A stretch of DNA of 64,000 nucleotides. It comes from Pseudonocardia ammonioxydans. GTDB lineage: Bacteria; Actinomycetota; Actinomycetes; Mycobacteriales; Pseudonocardiaceae. Of the stretch, positions 49,596 to 57,867 are shown in pieces. Position 1 is the stretch's first letter; every line of letters starts with the position of its first letter. The notes below the pieces were generated by a model that ran no database searches, had not been told where the DNA came from, and was given only the letters and a program-made list of their open reading frames with translations. The translations under genes and the position numbers were made by a program. The stretch lies in NCBI RefSeq assembly GCF_900115005.1, contig NZ_FOUY01000007.1, positions 1 to 64,000 of the forward strand, read 5' to 3'.

Positions 49596-50384
49596 TCAGC
49601 GCGGCAGCGGCAGCCAGTCCAGGACGTCGCGGATCCGCGCGTCCCAGTACCCCCACTCGTGGTCCCCGGGCCCGAACCCGGTGGTGACGTCCAGCCCGGC
49701 CGCGCGGGCGTGCCCGGCGAACCGCGCCGACTGGTCGTGCAGCGGGTCCTCGTCGCCGGCGCAGACGTACAGCGGCGGGATCCGGTCCGTGCCGTGATCG
49801 GCCGCCGCCCGGTCGGCCAGCGCGAACAGGTCGGCCCCGGTGCCGGTCACCGGGTCACCGCCGAAGATCCGCTCCCAGATCCGCGGGTCCTCGGCCCGCG
49901 GCGGGCCCGTCACCAGCGCACCGATGTCGAGCACCCCGGACAGTGACGCCGCCGCGCCGAACCGCTGCGGGTCGCGCAACGCCCAGCCCAGCGCGCCGTA
50001 GCCGCCCATCGACAGCCCGGCCACGAACGTCGCAGCCGGGTCCTCGCTCACCCGGAAGAACCGGTGGACCAGCTGCGGGAGCTCCTGCTCGATCCAGGTC
50101 CGGTAGCGCCCGCCCAGCGCCTGGTCGGTGTAGAAGCTGCGGTGCACCTGCGGCATGACCACGGCCAGGCCCAGCTCGTCGGCGTAGCGCTCGATCGCGG
50201 TGTAGCGGGTCCAGGCGGTGTCGTCGTCGGAGAGCCCGTGCAGCAGGTAGAGCACCGGCGGCGGCGCGTCGAGGTCGCGCACGCCGGCCCCGATCCGGGT
50301 CCGCGACGGCTGGGGCAGCAGGACCGTGATCGACGTGGCCAGCCCGAGGGAGTCGGCGACGACGTCGCAGCGCAGCCGGGCCAT
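49596..50384 (-). CDS. Esterase D/antigen-85-like serine esterase
   Basis: This 262-residue alpha/beta hydrolase has LYLLHGLSDDDTAW (oxyanion region, about residue 45), YRTWIEQELPQLV, the nucleophile FVAGLSMGGYGAL (Ser near 123), Asp in YVCAGDEDPLHDQ and His in GPGDHEWGYWDARI, the complete triad of the putative esterase family. No signal peptide, so it acts in the cytoplasm; simple acyl or acetyl esters are typical substrates. ATG 50384 is chosen because the conserved fold starts there. Confidence 0.85.
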   Translation of the reverse strand: MARLRCDVVADSLGLATSITVLLPQPSRTRIGAGVRDLDAPPPVLYLLHGLSDDDTAWTRYTAIERYADELGLAVVMPQVHRSFYTDQALGGRYRTWIEQELPQLVHRFFRVSEDPAATFVAGLSMGGYGALGWALRDPQRFGAAASLSGVLDIGALVTGPPRAEDPRIWERIFGGDPVTGTGADLFALADRAAADHGTDRIPPLYVCAGDEDPLHDQSARFAGHARAAGLDVTTGFGPGDHEWGYWDARIRDVLDWLPLPR

Positions 50385-50528
50385 TACGCGGCGCACCCGG
50401 TCGCGCCGTCGTGACCCCGCACGCCGGGCAGCAGCTCCACGAGTGTCGATCATCGCTGTGGCCTGGCGGCCGGGTCAAGGAAACCCGGCTGCGCGGCCGC
50501 GACGGCGCGGGGGAGGATCTCCCGTGCC

Positions 50529-51746
50529 ATGAGCCACATCCTGATGTCCACGACGGCCGCGCACGGCCACATCCACCCCAACCTGCCGGTGATCGCCGAG
50601 CTGGTCGCCCGCGGCCACCGGGTCACCTACCCGGTGCCGGAGCGCTTCGCCGACGCCGTGGCCGGTACCGGCGCCACCCCGCTGCGGATCCGCACCGACC
50701 TGCCCGACCCGGCGAAGGGCGAGCAGTGGCCCGACGGCGGCGTGGAGGCGATGCGGCTGTTCTCCGACGAGGCGCGGTCGGCGTACGCGCAGATCGCCGA
50801 CGCGCTCCAGTACGAGCACCCCGACCTGGTCTGCTACGACGGCAGCGGCTGGGCGGGGCACGCGCTGTCGCGGGTCCGGGGGATCCCCCGGGTCGAGCTG
50901 GCCCCGCACATGATCGCCTGGGACGGCTTCGAGGAGGACATGGCCGAGGCGTTCGCACACCTGGAGACGCCCGAGGGCCTGGCCTGGCGGGCCGAGATGG
51001 ACGCCTGGCTGGCCGAGGTCGGGGCCGGTGTCGGCAACCGCGAGTTCCTCGACCGGCCCGACCGGTCGGTGGTGCTGATCCCGGAGGCGATGCAGCCGAA
51101 CCTGGAGAAGGTCGACCGCGAGCGGTACACGTTCGTCGGCCCGGTGATCGGCGACCGGTCGCACCAGGGTCTCTGGCCGAAGCCGTCGCGGCCGCTGCTG
51201 CTGGTGTCGCTGGGCTCGGCCTACACCGACCGTCCGGAGTTCTGGCGGGACTGCATCGAGGCCATGCACGGCACCGGCTGGCAGACCGTCCTGGCGACCG
51301 GCCCGTACGTCTCGGCCGAGGACCTCGGCGAGGTCCCGGACGACGTCGTGGTCCGCGAGTGGGTGCCGCAGCTCGCGGTGCTGGCGCACGCGTCGGCGTT
51401 CGTGACGCACGCCGGGATGGGCGGTTGCGCGGAGGGGCTCTGGCACGGCGTCCCGATGGTCGCGGTGCCGCAGGCCGTCGACCAGTTCGGCAACGCGGCC
51501 CGGATCGCGGAGCTCGGCGTGGGCGAGCAGCTGCCCGCCGGGGAGGTGACCGCGCAGCGGCTGCGCGAGGCGGTGCTGCGGGTCGCGTCCTCGGAGGAGG
51601 TCGGGCTGCGCTGCGCGGAGCAGCAGGCGATCGCCCGGGCGGCGGGTGGTGCCGTGCAGGCCGCCGACGTGGTGGAGTCACTGCTGCCCGCGACCGGCGG
51701 GTGCGCCGGGTGCGTCTGCGGGCGCGGCGCGTGCGGCGGCGGCTGA
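50529..51746 (+). CDS. Macrolide-type (MGT/OleD-like) glycosyltransferase
   Basis: This 405-residue GT-B enzyme of family GT1 begins ILMSTTAAHGHIHPNLPVIAELVARGHRVTY with the catalytic-type His near residue 13, and its C-terminal half carries VVREWVPQLAVLAHASAFVTHAGMGGCAEGLWHGVPMVAVPQAVDQFGNA, the UDP-sugar signature of the MGT group. Such enzymes glucosylate and inactivate macrolides or flavonoid-like compounds. The tail CAGCVCGRGACGGG is an odd Cys-rich extension. ATG 50529 follows GGGGGAGG. Confidence 0.88.
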   Translation: MSHILMSTTAAHGHIHPNLPVIAELVARGHRVTYPVPERFADAVAGTGATPLRIRTDLPDPAKGEQWPDGGVEAMRLFSDEARSAYAQIADALQYEHPDLVCYDGSGWAGHALSRVRGIPRVELAPHMIAWDGFEEDMAEAFAHLETPEGLAWRAEMDAWLAEVGAGVGNREFLDRPDRSVVLIPEAMQPNLEKVDRERYTFVGPVIGDRSHQGLWPKPSRPLLLVSLGSAYTDRPEFWRDCIEAMHGTGWQTVLATGPYVSAEDLGEVPDDVVVREWVPQLAVLAHASAFVTHAGMGGCAEGLWHGVPMVAVPQAVDQFGNAARIAELGVGEQLPAGEVTAQRLREAVLRVASSEEVGLRCAEQQAIARAAGGAVQAADVVESLLPATGGCAGCVCGRGACGGG

Positions 51747-51871
51747 GCCACTCCGCGTCGTTCGTCCGATCGTGGTCCCGCCCGGCGTGGTGATTGTGGA
51801 CGCGGTGTTGCGGATGGCAACGTCTGCGGCCTCGGTCGGGGGACGGGCGGTGCGCCCGCGGAAGGGGGCCC

Positions 51872-53401
51872 GTGCGCAGGACCATCGTCACGTTCGTCGC
51901 AGCGCTGGGGGTCGCGGTCGGGACCGCGGCGCCCGCGGCCGCGCAACCGGCACCCGGGCCCGCCCCGGCGCCGCCGGCGATCAGCTGGGGGCCGTGCGCC
52001 GAGGCGCCGCTGGTCGCCGCGGGTGCCGAGTGCGGCACGCTGGCCGTGCCGCTCGACCACGCCGACCCGGGCGGCGAGACGATCACCCTCGCGCTGTCGC
52101 GGGTCCGGCACACCGTCCCGGAGGCCGAGTACCAGGGCGTCGCCCTGGTGAACCCGGGCGGGCCCGGCGGATCCGGGCGCGGGCTGAGCCGCCTCGGCGG
52201 TGCGGTGCCGAAGGACGCGGGTGAGGCCTACGACTGGATCGGGTTCGACCCGCGCGGCGTCGGGGCGAGCGAGCCGGCACTGAGCTGCGGCCCGGACTAC
52301 GGCGGTTACGCCCGTCCGGACTTCCGGCCGGAGAACGGTGCCGAGGCGGCCTGGCTGCCCCGGACGAAGGCCTACGCCGACGCGTGCGCCGCGGCAGGCG
52401 GCGAGCTGCTGGAGCACCTGCGCACCGAGGACACCGTGCGCGACATGGACCTGATCCGCCGGGCGCTCGGCGCCGAGCGGATCAGCTACTACGGCTTCTC
52501 CTACGGCACGCTGCTCGGCCAGGTCTACGCGACGATGTTCCCGGACCGGGTGCACCGGATGGTGCTCGACGGCGTCGTCGACCCGCGGGACTGGTGGTAC
52601 CGGGCGAACCTGAACCAGGACGTGGCGTTCGAGCGCAACATCGGCGTCTTCTTCGACTGGGTCGCGGAGCACGACGCCACCTACCACCTCGGCACCAGCG
52701 GAGAGGCGGTCGAGAAGCGCTTCTACGACCTCTACGAGCAGTTCCGGACGGCCCCGGCGGGCGGGAAGATCGGCTCCGCGGAGTGGACCGACATCTTCCT
52801 GCGGGCCGGCTACAACGTCGGCGAGTACACCTCGGTCGCCGAGGCCTTCGTCGCCGGCGCGCGGAACGACGCGGCCGCCCTCACCGCCGCCTACGACCGG
52901 GCCGGGTCGCCGACCGACGACAACACCTACGCGGTCTACCTCGCCACCGAATGCACCGACGCACCGTTCCCGCGGGACTGGGCGAGCTGGGAGCGGGACA
53001 ACACCGAGATCGACGCGAAGGCACCGTTCGAGACCTGGGGCAACGCCTGGTACAACGCGCCCTGCCTGGACTGGCCGGTGGAACCGGGGCCGGCCCCGGT
53101 CGTCTCCGGCGAGCTGGCGACCGGGCCGCTGCTCATCTCGGAGACCTTCGACGCCGCGACGCCCTACGACGGGGCGCTGCAGGCCCGGCGGACCTTCCCC
53201 GGGTCGTCGCTGATCGAGGGGGTCGGCGGGCACACCCACTCGGGCTCGCTGTCCGGTGTGTCGTGTGTGGACGACCGGGTGGCGGACTACCTGCTGACCG
53301 GGGCGCTCCCGGAACGGACCGGCGGTGACGGGTCCGACGTGCAGTGCCCGGCCGTGCCACCACCGGACCCGGCGCAGGGGACCACGGCCGACCCGGGCTG
53401 A
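51872..53401 (+). CDS. Secreted tripeptidyl-aminopeptidase-like hydrolase (S33)
   Basis: The 509-residue alpha/beta hydrolase has a Sec signal (RRTIVTFVAALGVAVGTAAPAAA, cleavage after AAA). The body shows VNPGGPGGSGRG (oxyanion), IGFDPRGVGASEPA, the nucleophile YYGFSYGTLLGQVYA (Ser near residue 212), an acidic residue region LLISETFDAATP and His in GVGGHTHSGSL, the TAP-like C-terminal domain of SlpD/SlpE peptidases. It would trim short peptides outside the cell. GTG 51872 has AAGGGGG before it. Confidence 0.87.
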   Translation: MRRTIVTFVAALGVAVGTAAPAAAQPAPGPAPAPPAISWGPCAEAPLVAAGAECGTLAVPLDHADPGGETITLALSRVRHTVPEAEYQGVALVNPGGPGGSGRGLSRLGGAVPKDAGEAYDWIGFDPRGVGASEPALSCGPDYGGYARPDFRPENGAEAAWLPRTKAYADACAAAGGELLEHLRTEDTVRDMDLIRRALGAERISYYGFSYGTLLGQVYATMFPDRVHRMVLDGVVDPRDWWYRANLNQDVAFERNIGVFFDWVAEHDATYHLGTSGEAVEKRFYDLYEQFRTAPAGGKIGSAEWTDIFLRAGYNVGEYTSVAEAFVAGARNDAAALTAAYDRAGSPTDDNTYAVYLATECTDAPFPRDWASWERDNTEIDAKAPFETWGNAWYNAPCLDWPVEPGPAPVVSGELATGPLLISETFDAATPYDGALQARRTFPGSSLIEGVGGHTHSGSLSGVSCVDDRVADYLLTGALPERTGGDGSDVQCPAVPPPDPAQGTTADPG

Positions 53402-53421
53402 CCCGGGCAGGAGCCGGCCCC

Positions 53422-54060
53422 GTGCTGCGAACGCGCGCACCGGGCCCGCACCCCGCACGCTGGACGGGTGCGAGGCGGCAGCACGTGCTGAGCGGTGGCC
53501 CGGCCCTGCTCGACGACGTCCTGGTGCCGGTCGGTGCGCTCCTGACCCTGGTCACCACCGTCGGCACCGTCCACTGGCTCAAGGGCAAGCGGATCCTCGC
53601 CCTGACGGCTCCGCTCTCGGTGATCTCCGTGCTCGGGATGGCCGGGATCGCGCGGGTCGCGCGGCCGCACTCACCGTGGGCGGCCTGGCGGTACTCCCCG
53701 GACCGGCTCGGGCAGGCACGGGCCCGGTTCGGCGGGGCACCCACCGAGCCGGTACCGCGCCGGGACCCGCCGGCCACGGCCGCGTTCGCGACGGTGCTCA
53801 CCGGCGTGCTCGCCGGGGTCCCGTCCGGCGCGGTGACCTCGCTCGTCGGCGGGCTGATCGTCGGTCATGCCCTGCTGGCGTCGTCGGGACGCCCGGCCTC
53901 GCGCCGGGTCTGCAGCCTCGCCGTCGCGGCCGCGGTGGTGGGGGAGGCGGCCGTCTGCGTGTCCGGCCCGCCCCCCGACGGCGTCCTGCCCGGGGTGGCG
54001 ACGACGCTGGTCGTCGCCACCGGGGCAGCGCTGCTGTACCGGGGCCCGGGAGCCCGGTGA
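53422..54060 (+). CDS. Membrane protein of unknown function
   Basis: The product has 212 residues. A short basic leader is followed by hydrophobic segments at about 25-45 (LLDDVLVPVGALLTLVTTVGTV), 53-70, 120-150 (VLTGVLAGVPSGAVTSLVGGLIVGHALL), 160-180 and 185-205. No family recognised. GTG 53422 is chosen because CAGGAG lies at suitable spacing; GTG 53485 is another option. It ends 2 bp before the convergent boxB gene. Confidence 0.55.
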   Translation: MLRTRAPGPHPARWTGARRQHVLSGGPALLDDVLVPVGALLTLVTTVGTVHWLKGKRILALTAPLSVISVLGMAGIARVARPHSPWAAWRYSPDRLGQARARFGGAPTEPVPRRDPPATAAFATVLTGVLAGVPSGAVTSLVGGLIVGHALLASSGRPASRRVCSLAVAAAVVGEAAVCVSGPPPDGVLPGVATTLVVATGAALLYRGPGAR

Positions 54061-54062
54061 CC

Positions 54063-55475
54063 TCAGGCGAAGTGGACGTACTCGTACTCGAACGGCTTGC
54101 CGTTGATCCCGTTCGACGGCGGCGCGATCCAGCCGGCGATCTTGCCGGGCTCGTAGACCGGGCGCATCAGGTTCTGCACGAACGTCCGGTCCGCCTCCGA
54201 GGGCAGCCAGTCGTCGCGGCGGGCCTCCCACACATCCGGACCCACCAGGTCGCCCTTCGGTGTGATGTGGTGGGTCGAGAACAGCCCGACGTCGCGGTTG
54301 AACCCGACGTGCGGCAGGTACACCCGCTCGTCGAACCCGTTCTTCTCCAGGATCCGGTTCCACCGCTTCACCCCGGACTGGCAGTCCTTCACGTACTCGT
54401 TGCGCAGGTCCAGGTTCAGTGCCAGTAGCGCGGGGACCTCGTCGGTGATCACCGAGCCGTCGCGGACCTGCTCCATGCCGTAGCCGTCCTCGGTGAGCAG
54501 GTGGTCGTCGCTGCGGCGCTCCTCCTGCCAGCGGCCCTTCAGGCCGGCAGTGAAGTAGTTGGCCGCGTTCGTCGACTGCTCGGACCCGAACAGGTCGAGC
54601 GAGACCGAGTAGTGGAAGTTGATGTACTTCTGGATCACGTGCAGCGGCACGCCGCCGTGCGGGGCGATATCGGCGGTGTCGTGCTCGCGCATCAGCTCGC
54701 AGGTCCGCTGGATCACCCGGTCGATGCCGGTGGTGCCCACGAACATGTGGTGGGCCTCCTCCTTGAGCATGAACTCGCACGTGCGCGAGAGCGGGTCGAA
54801 GGCGGACTCCTTCAGCGTCCCGAGCTGGTACTTGCCGTCCCGGTCGGTGAAGTAGGTGAACATGTAGAAGGAGAGCCAGTCCGGGGTCTCCTCGTTGAAC
54901 GCGCCGAGGATCCGGGGCGAGTCGAGGTCACCGGAGTTGCGCTGCAGCAGCGCCTCGGCCTCCTCACGGCCGTTGCGCCCGAAGTAGGCGTGCAGCAGGT
55001 AGACCATCGCCCAGAGGTGACGGCCCTCCTCGACGTTGACCTGGAACAGGTTGCGCAGGTCGTAGAGGCTCGGCGCGGTCTCGCCGAGGCGGCGCTGCTG
55101 CTCCACCGAGGCAGGCTCGGTGTCGCCCTGGATGACGATCAGCCGCTGCAGGTCCGCGCGGTGCTCGCCCGGCACCTGCTGCCAGACCGGCTCGCCCTTG
55201 TTCTCGCCGAACGCGATCCGCCGGTCGTCGCCGCGCTCGGACAGGAACACGCCCCAGCGGTACTCCTCCATCGCGACGTGACCGAACTGCGCCCAGCCCT
55301 CCTTGCCGACGTCGACGGCGGTGCGCAGGTAGACGTCCTGGGTCGGCACGGCCGGGCCCATCGTCTTCCACCAGTTGATGAAGTTCGGCTGCCACGACTC
55401 CAGGGCACGCTGCAGCTTCCGGTCCCCGGCCAGGTCGACGTTGTTCGGGATCTTCTCGGAGTAATCAATGGACAC
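54063..55475 (-). CDS. boxB: Benzoyl-CoA 2,3-epoxidase oxygenase subunit
   Basis: The 470-residue protein has the di-iron oxygenase pattern of BoxB: VNVEEGRHLWAMVYLLHAYFGR (near residue 150) and MLKEEAHHMFVGTTGIDRVIQRT (near 240) supply the Glu-x-x-His iron ligands; DYSEKIPNNVDLAGDRKLQRALE and NGINGKPFEYEYVHFA are family ends. It inserts oxygen into benzoyl-CoA to form the 2,3-epoxide, with electrons from the reductase BoxA, which is not in this window. It is 13 bp behind boxC. Confidence 0.93.
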   Translation of the reverse strand: MSIDYSEKIPNNVDLAGDRKLQRALESWQPNFINWWKTMGPAVPTQDVYLRTAVDVGKEGWAQFGHVAMEEYRWGVFLSERGDDRRIAFGENKGEPVWQQVPGEHRADLQRLIVIQGDTEPASVEQQRRLGETAPSLYDLRNLFQVNVEEGRHLWAMVYLLHAYFGRNGREEAEALLQRNSGDLDSPRILGAFNEETPDWLSFYMFTYFTDRDGKYQLGTLKESAFDPLSRTCEFMLKEEAHHMFVGTTGIDRVIQRTCELMREHDTADIAPHGGVPLHVIQKYINFHYSVSLDLFGSEQSTNAANYFTAGLKGRWQEERRSDDHLLTEDGYGMEQVRDGSVITDEVPALLALNLDLRNEYVKDCQSGVKRWNRILEKNGFDERVYLPHVGFNRDVGLFSTHHITPKGDLVGPDVWEARRDDWLPSEADRTFVQNLMRPVYEPGKIAGWIAPPSNGINGKPFEYEYVHFA

Positions 55476-55488
55476 TGCTGCTCATCCC

Positions 55489-57237
55489 TCAGACTCGGCG
55501 GCGGTCGAAGTCGGCCCTGCGGCCCGTGCCGTACTTGCGCAGCGCGCCCTCCGGCCCGGAGGCGTTCGGACGCACGAAGATCCAGTTCTGCCAGGCGGTG
55601 AGCCGCGAGAAGATCCGCGACTCCATCGTCTCCGGCCCGACGAACCGGTGGTTGGCCTCCATCCCGGTCAGCGCGTCCGGTGACAGCGAGGCCCGCTCCT
55701 CGAGCATGATCCGGACCTCGTCGTCCCAGTCGATGTCGTCCGGGGCGTCGGTGACCAGGCCCAGCTCCAGGGCCTCGCGGGCCTCGATCCGCCGCCCGGC
55801 CTCCTGCCGGAGCTTGGCGACGTGGTCGTCGTCGCCGTGGAACCGCGAGCCGAGCCGGGTCACGCCGTTGCCCATCGGGAACGTCCCGAAGTTCGCGGCC
55901 GTCAGGACGATCCGGGCCTCCTCCTGCCCGGAGCCGGCCGTGCCGTCGGTGTCGTCCGTGTCGCCGGTGTCGTCGGTGGAGTCGTCGAACGGACCGTCCA
56001 GCATGTACTGCCGGTCGCAGGCCAGCGCCAGCTCCAGCAGCGCCCCGGCGAAGCAGGAGCCGGGCTCGATCAGCGCGATCAGCGACCGCGAGGTCACGTC
56101 GAGACGCTTGAGGGTGCGCTTGACGTAGTGCCGGATCTCGCTCGCCAACCAGTCCGACGAGGAGTGCTCCTCGAGGAACGTCTCGACGGCCAGCGCGTTC
56201 CCGACGTCACCGCGGGTCCGGATCACCCAGGTGCCCAGCTCCAGCTCGTTGCTGCGCAGCCGCAGGATCAGGTCGTCGAGCTCGCGGGTCACCGCCAGCG
56301 GCCAGAAGTCCGCCCCGAGCTCGTGCACCTGCTCCATCGAGGAGGGGGCACCGCCGTCCGGGCCGTCGATCGTGATCTCGACCAGGCCGGCGGCCCGGTC
56401 GAACGACGCCCGCACGTGCGGGTAGGTGATGCCCTCGCCCGTCTCGGTGCGCTGCAGCGGCGGCAGCTCGATCCCGGCCCCGCCGGGGAGCCGGGTGGAG
56501 GCGCGGGCCGCGTCGGCGGCCCGCTCGCGCACGGTCTCGTCCCACCGGCGCTTGGGGATCACCTCGTCGACGAGCCGCCAGTCGACGGCCTGCTTCCCGC
56601 CGAACCCCTCGGACTTGGTGGCGAACACGTCGGCCCGGTCCTTGCGGACGCGCCGCTTGTCGGTGACCCGGGTCAGCCCGCCGGTACCGGGCAGCACCCC
56701 GAGCAGCGGGACCTCGGGCAGCGCCACGGTCGAGGAGTTGTCGTCGATCAGCAGGATCGTCTCGCAGGCCAGTGCCATCTCGTAGCCGCCGCCGGCCGCG
56801 GTGCCGTTCAGCGCGGCGACCCAGGTCTGGCCGGAGTGCTCGGTCGCGTCCTCGATGCCGTTGCGGGTCTCGTTGGTGAACTTGCAGAAGTTCACCTTCC
56901 ACGGGTGCGGGGACCCGGCGAGCATCCGGATGTTGGCGCCGGCGCAGAAGTTCCGGTCGCGCGCGCTGGTCAGCACGACGGCCCGGACGCCGGGGTGGGT
57001 GAAGCGCAGCCGCTGGGTGATGTCGTACAGCTCGATGTCGACGCCGAGGTCGTAGCTGTTCATCTTCAGCTCGTAGCCGTCGACGAGCCCACCCTCCTCG
57101 TCGACGTCGAGCCGGACGTAGGCGACAGCCGGGTTCTCGGAGTCGATCTCCAGTTGCCAGTGCCGGTACGTCGAGGGATCCCGGTCGAAGTCGACCGCCG
57201 GGGAACCGGCGTCGGTGGTGGGGCCGGACTCGGTCAT
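55489..57237 (-). CDS. boxC: 2,3-epoxybenzoyl-CoA dihydrolase
   Basis: This 582-residue double-crotonase protein opens the epoxide ring with two waters, giving 3,4-dehydroadipyl-CoA semialdehyde and formate. Landmarks: NFCAGANIRMLAGSPHPWKVNFCKFTNETRNGIED (residues about 95-130), AALNGTAAGGGYEMALACE, and a second crotonase half with IALIEPGSCFAGALLELALACDRQYM. An Asp/Thr-rich insert (DDSTDDTGDTDDTDGT, near residue 420) is unusual. GAGGAGG precedes ATG 57237, and a TAGCCT -10 lies at 57275-57280 on the minus strand. Confidence 0.93.
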   Translation of the reverse strand: MTESGPTTDAGSPAVDFDRDPSTYRHWQLEIDSENPAVAYVRLDVDEEGGLVDGYELKMNSYDLGVDIELYDITQRLRFTHPGVRAVVLTSARDRNFCAGANIRMLAGSPHPWKVNFCKFTNETRNGIEDATEHSGQTWVAALNGTAAGGGYEMALACETILLIDDNSSTVALPEVPLLGVLPGTGGLTRVTDKRRVRKDRADVFATKSEGFGGKQAVDWRLVDEVIPKRRWDETVRERAADAARASTRLPGGAGIELPPLQRTETGEGITYPHVRASFDRAAGLVEITIDGPDGGAPSSMEQVHELGADFWPLAVTRELDDLILRLRSNELELGTWVIRTRGDVGNALAVETFLEEHSSSDWLASEIRHYVKRTLKRLDVTSRSLIALIEPGSCFAGALLELALACDRQYMLDGPFDDSTDDTGDTDDTDGTAGSGQEEARIVLTAANFGTFPMGNGVTRLGSRFHGDDDHVAKLRQEAGRRIEAREALELGLVTDAPDDIDWDDEVRIMLEERASLSPDALTGMEANHRFVGPETMESRIFSRLTAWQNWIFVRPNASGPEGALRKYGTGRRADFDRRRV

Positions 57238-57274
57238 GGGACGGGCGCCTCCTCGCGTCGTCGCGGTGCCTCAA

Positions 57275-57280
57275 AGGCTA
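57275..57280 (-). promoter_or_regulatory. Possible boxC promoter -10
   Basis: Minus-strand GTGTTGTAGCCT places a TAGCCT -10 about 38 bp before boxC. A similar GTGTGTAGCAT occurs before the benzoate-CoA ligase gene, so the two may share a promoter design. Confidence 0.4.
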
Positions 57281-57333
57281 CAACACGACGACGCGACGAC
57301 GGAAGATTGTGGAGTGTCCGTCCGGTGCCGGGG

Positions 57334-57867
57334 TCAGCGGGAGTGGTGCACCACTCCCGCGGGGACCGGCTTGCGCAGCTCACCGACGTCGTTGCCGACG
57401 AACCCGTGGGTGGCCAGCCAGTCGGTGACCTGCTCGGGGTCCGGGTGGGCGTGCGGCACCACGTTGTAGATGTAGCTCAGCCCGCGCTGCCCGGCCTCGT
57501 CCTCCAGCCGGGACAGCACGAACGAGCCGACCCCGGTCCGCCGGGCCTCCGGATGCACCAGGACGAGGATCTCCGCGTCCCCCCACGACTCGTCCAGCCG
57601 GCCGTAGGCGACGGTCCGGCCGCCGCCGTCCTCGACGCGCCACCACTCGTCGCCCAGCGCGTCACCGGACTCGGGCCTGCCCAGGCCGAACAGTGCCGGA
57701 TCCAGAACGCCGAGCACGCCGGCCTTCCGGGTGTCCCAGGTCGCCGGGGTCTCCGGGATCCACTCCCACGCGTGCACGCCGGCCTCCTCGCCGTCGGGTG
57801 ACAGGTGCCCCTGCGAGTGAACCCTGTCGACCGGCTCCGGCCAAGGGACCGTCGCGAAAAGCGACAC
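57334..57867 (-). CDS. GNAT acetyltransferase
   Basis: The 177-residue protein shows the GNAT acetyl-CoA loop in ILVLVHPEARRTGVGSFVLSRLEDEAGQRG (R-x-x-G-x-G/A near residue 110) and late YNVVPHAHPDPEQVTDWLATHGF. N-terminal residues include a Trp-rich VHAWEWIPETPATWDTRK. GTG 57867 overlaps the CoA-transferase stop (TAGTG). Its place inside the box cluster suggests a role tied to aromatic-acid breakdown, perhaps controlling enzyme acylation, but the substrate is unknown. Confidence 0.75.
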   Translation of the reverse strand: MSLFATVPWPEPVDRVHSQGHLSPDGEEAGVHAWEWIPETPATWDTRKAGVLGVLDPALFGLGRPESGDALGDEWWRVEDGGGRTVAYGRLDESWGDAEILVLVHPEARRTGVGSFVLSRLEDEAGQRGLSYIYNVVPHAHPDPEQVTDWLATHGFVGNDVGELRKPVPAGVVHHSR

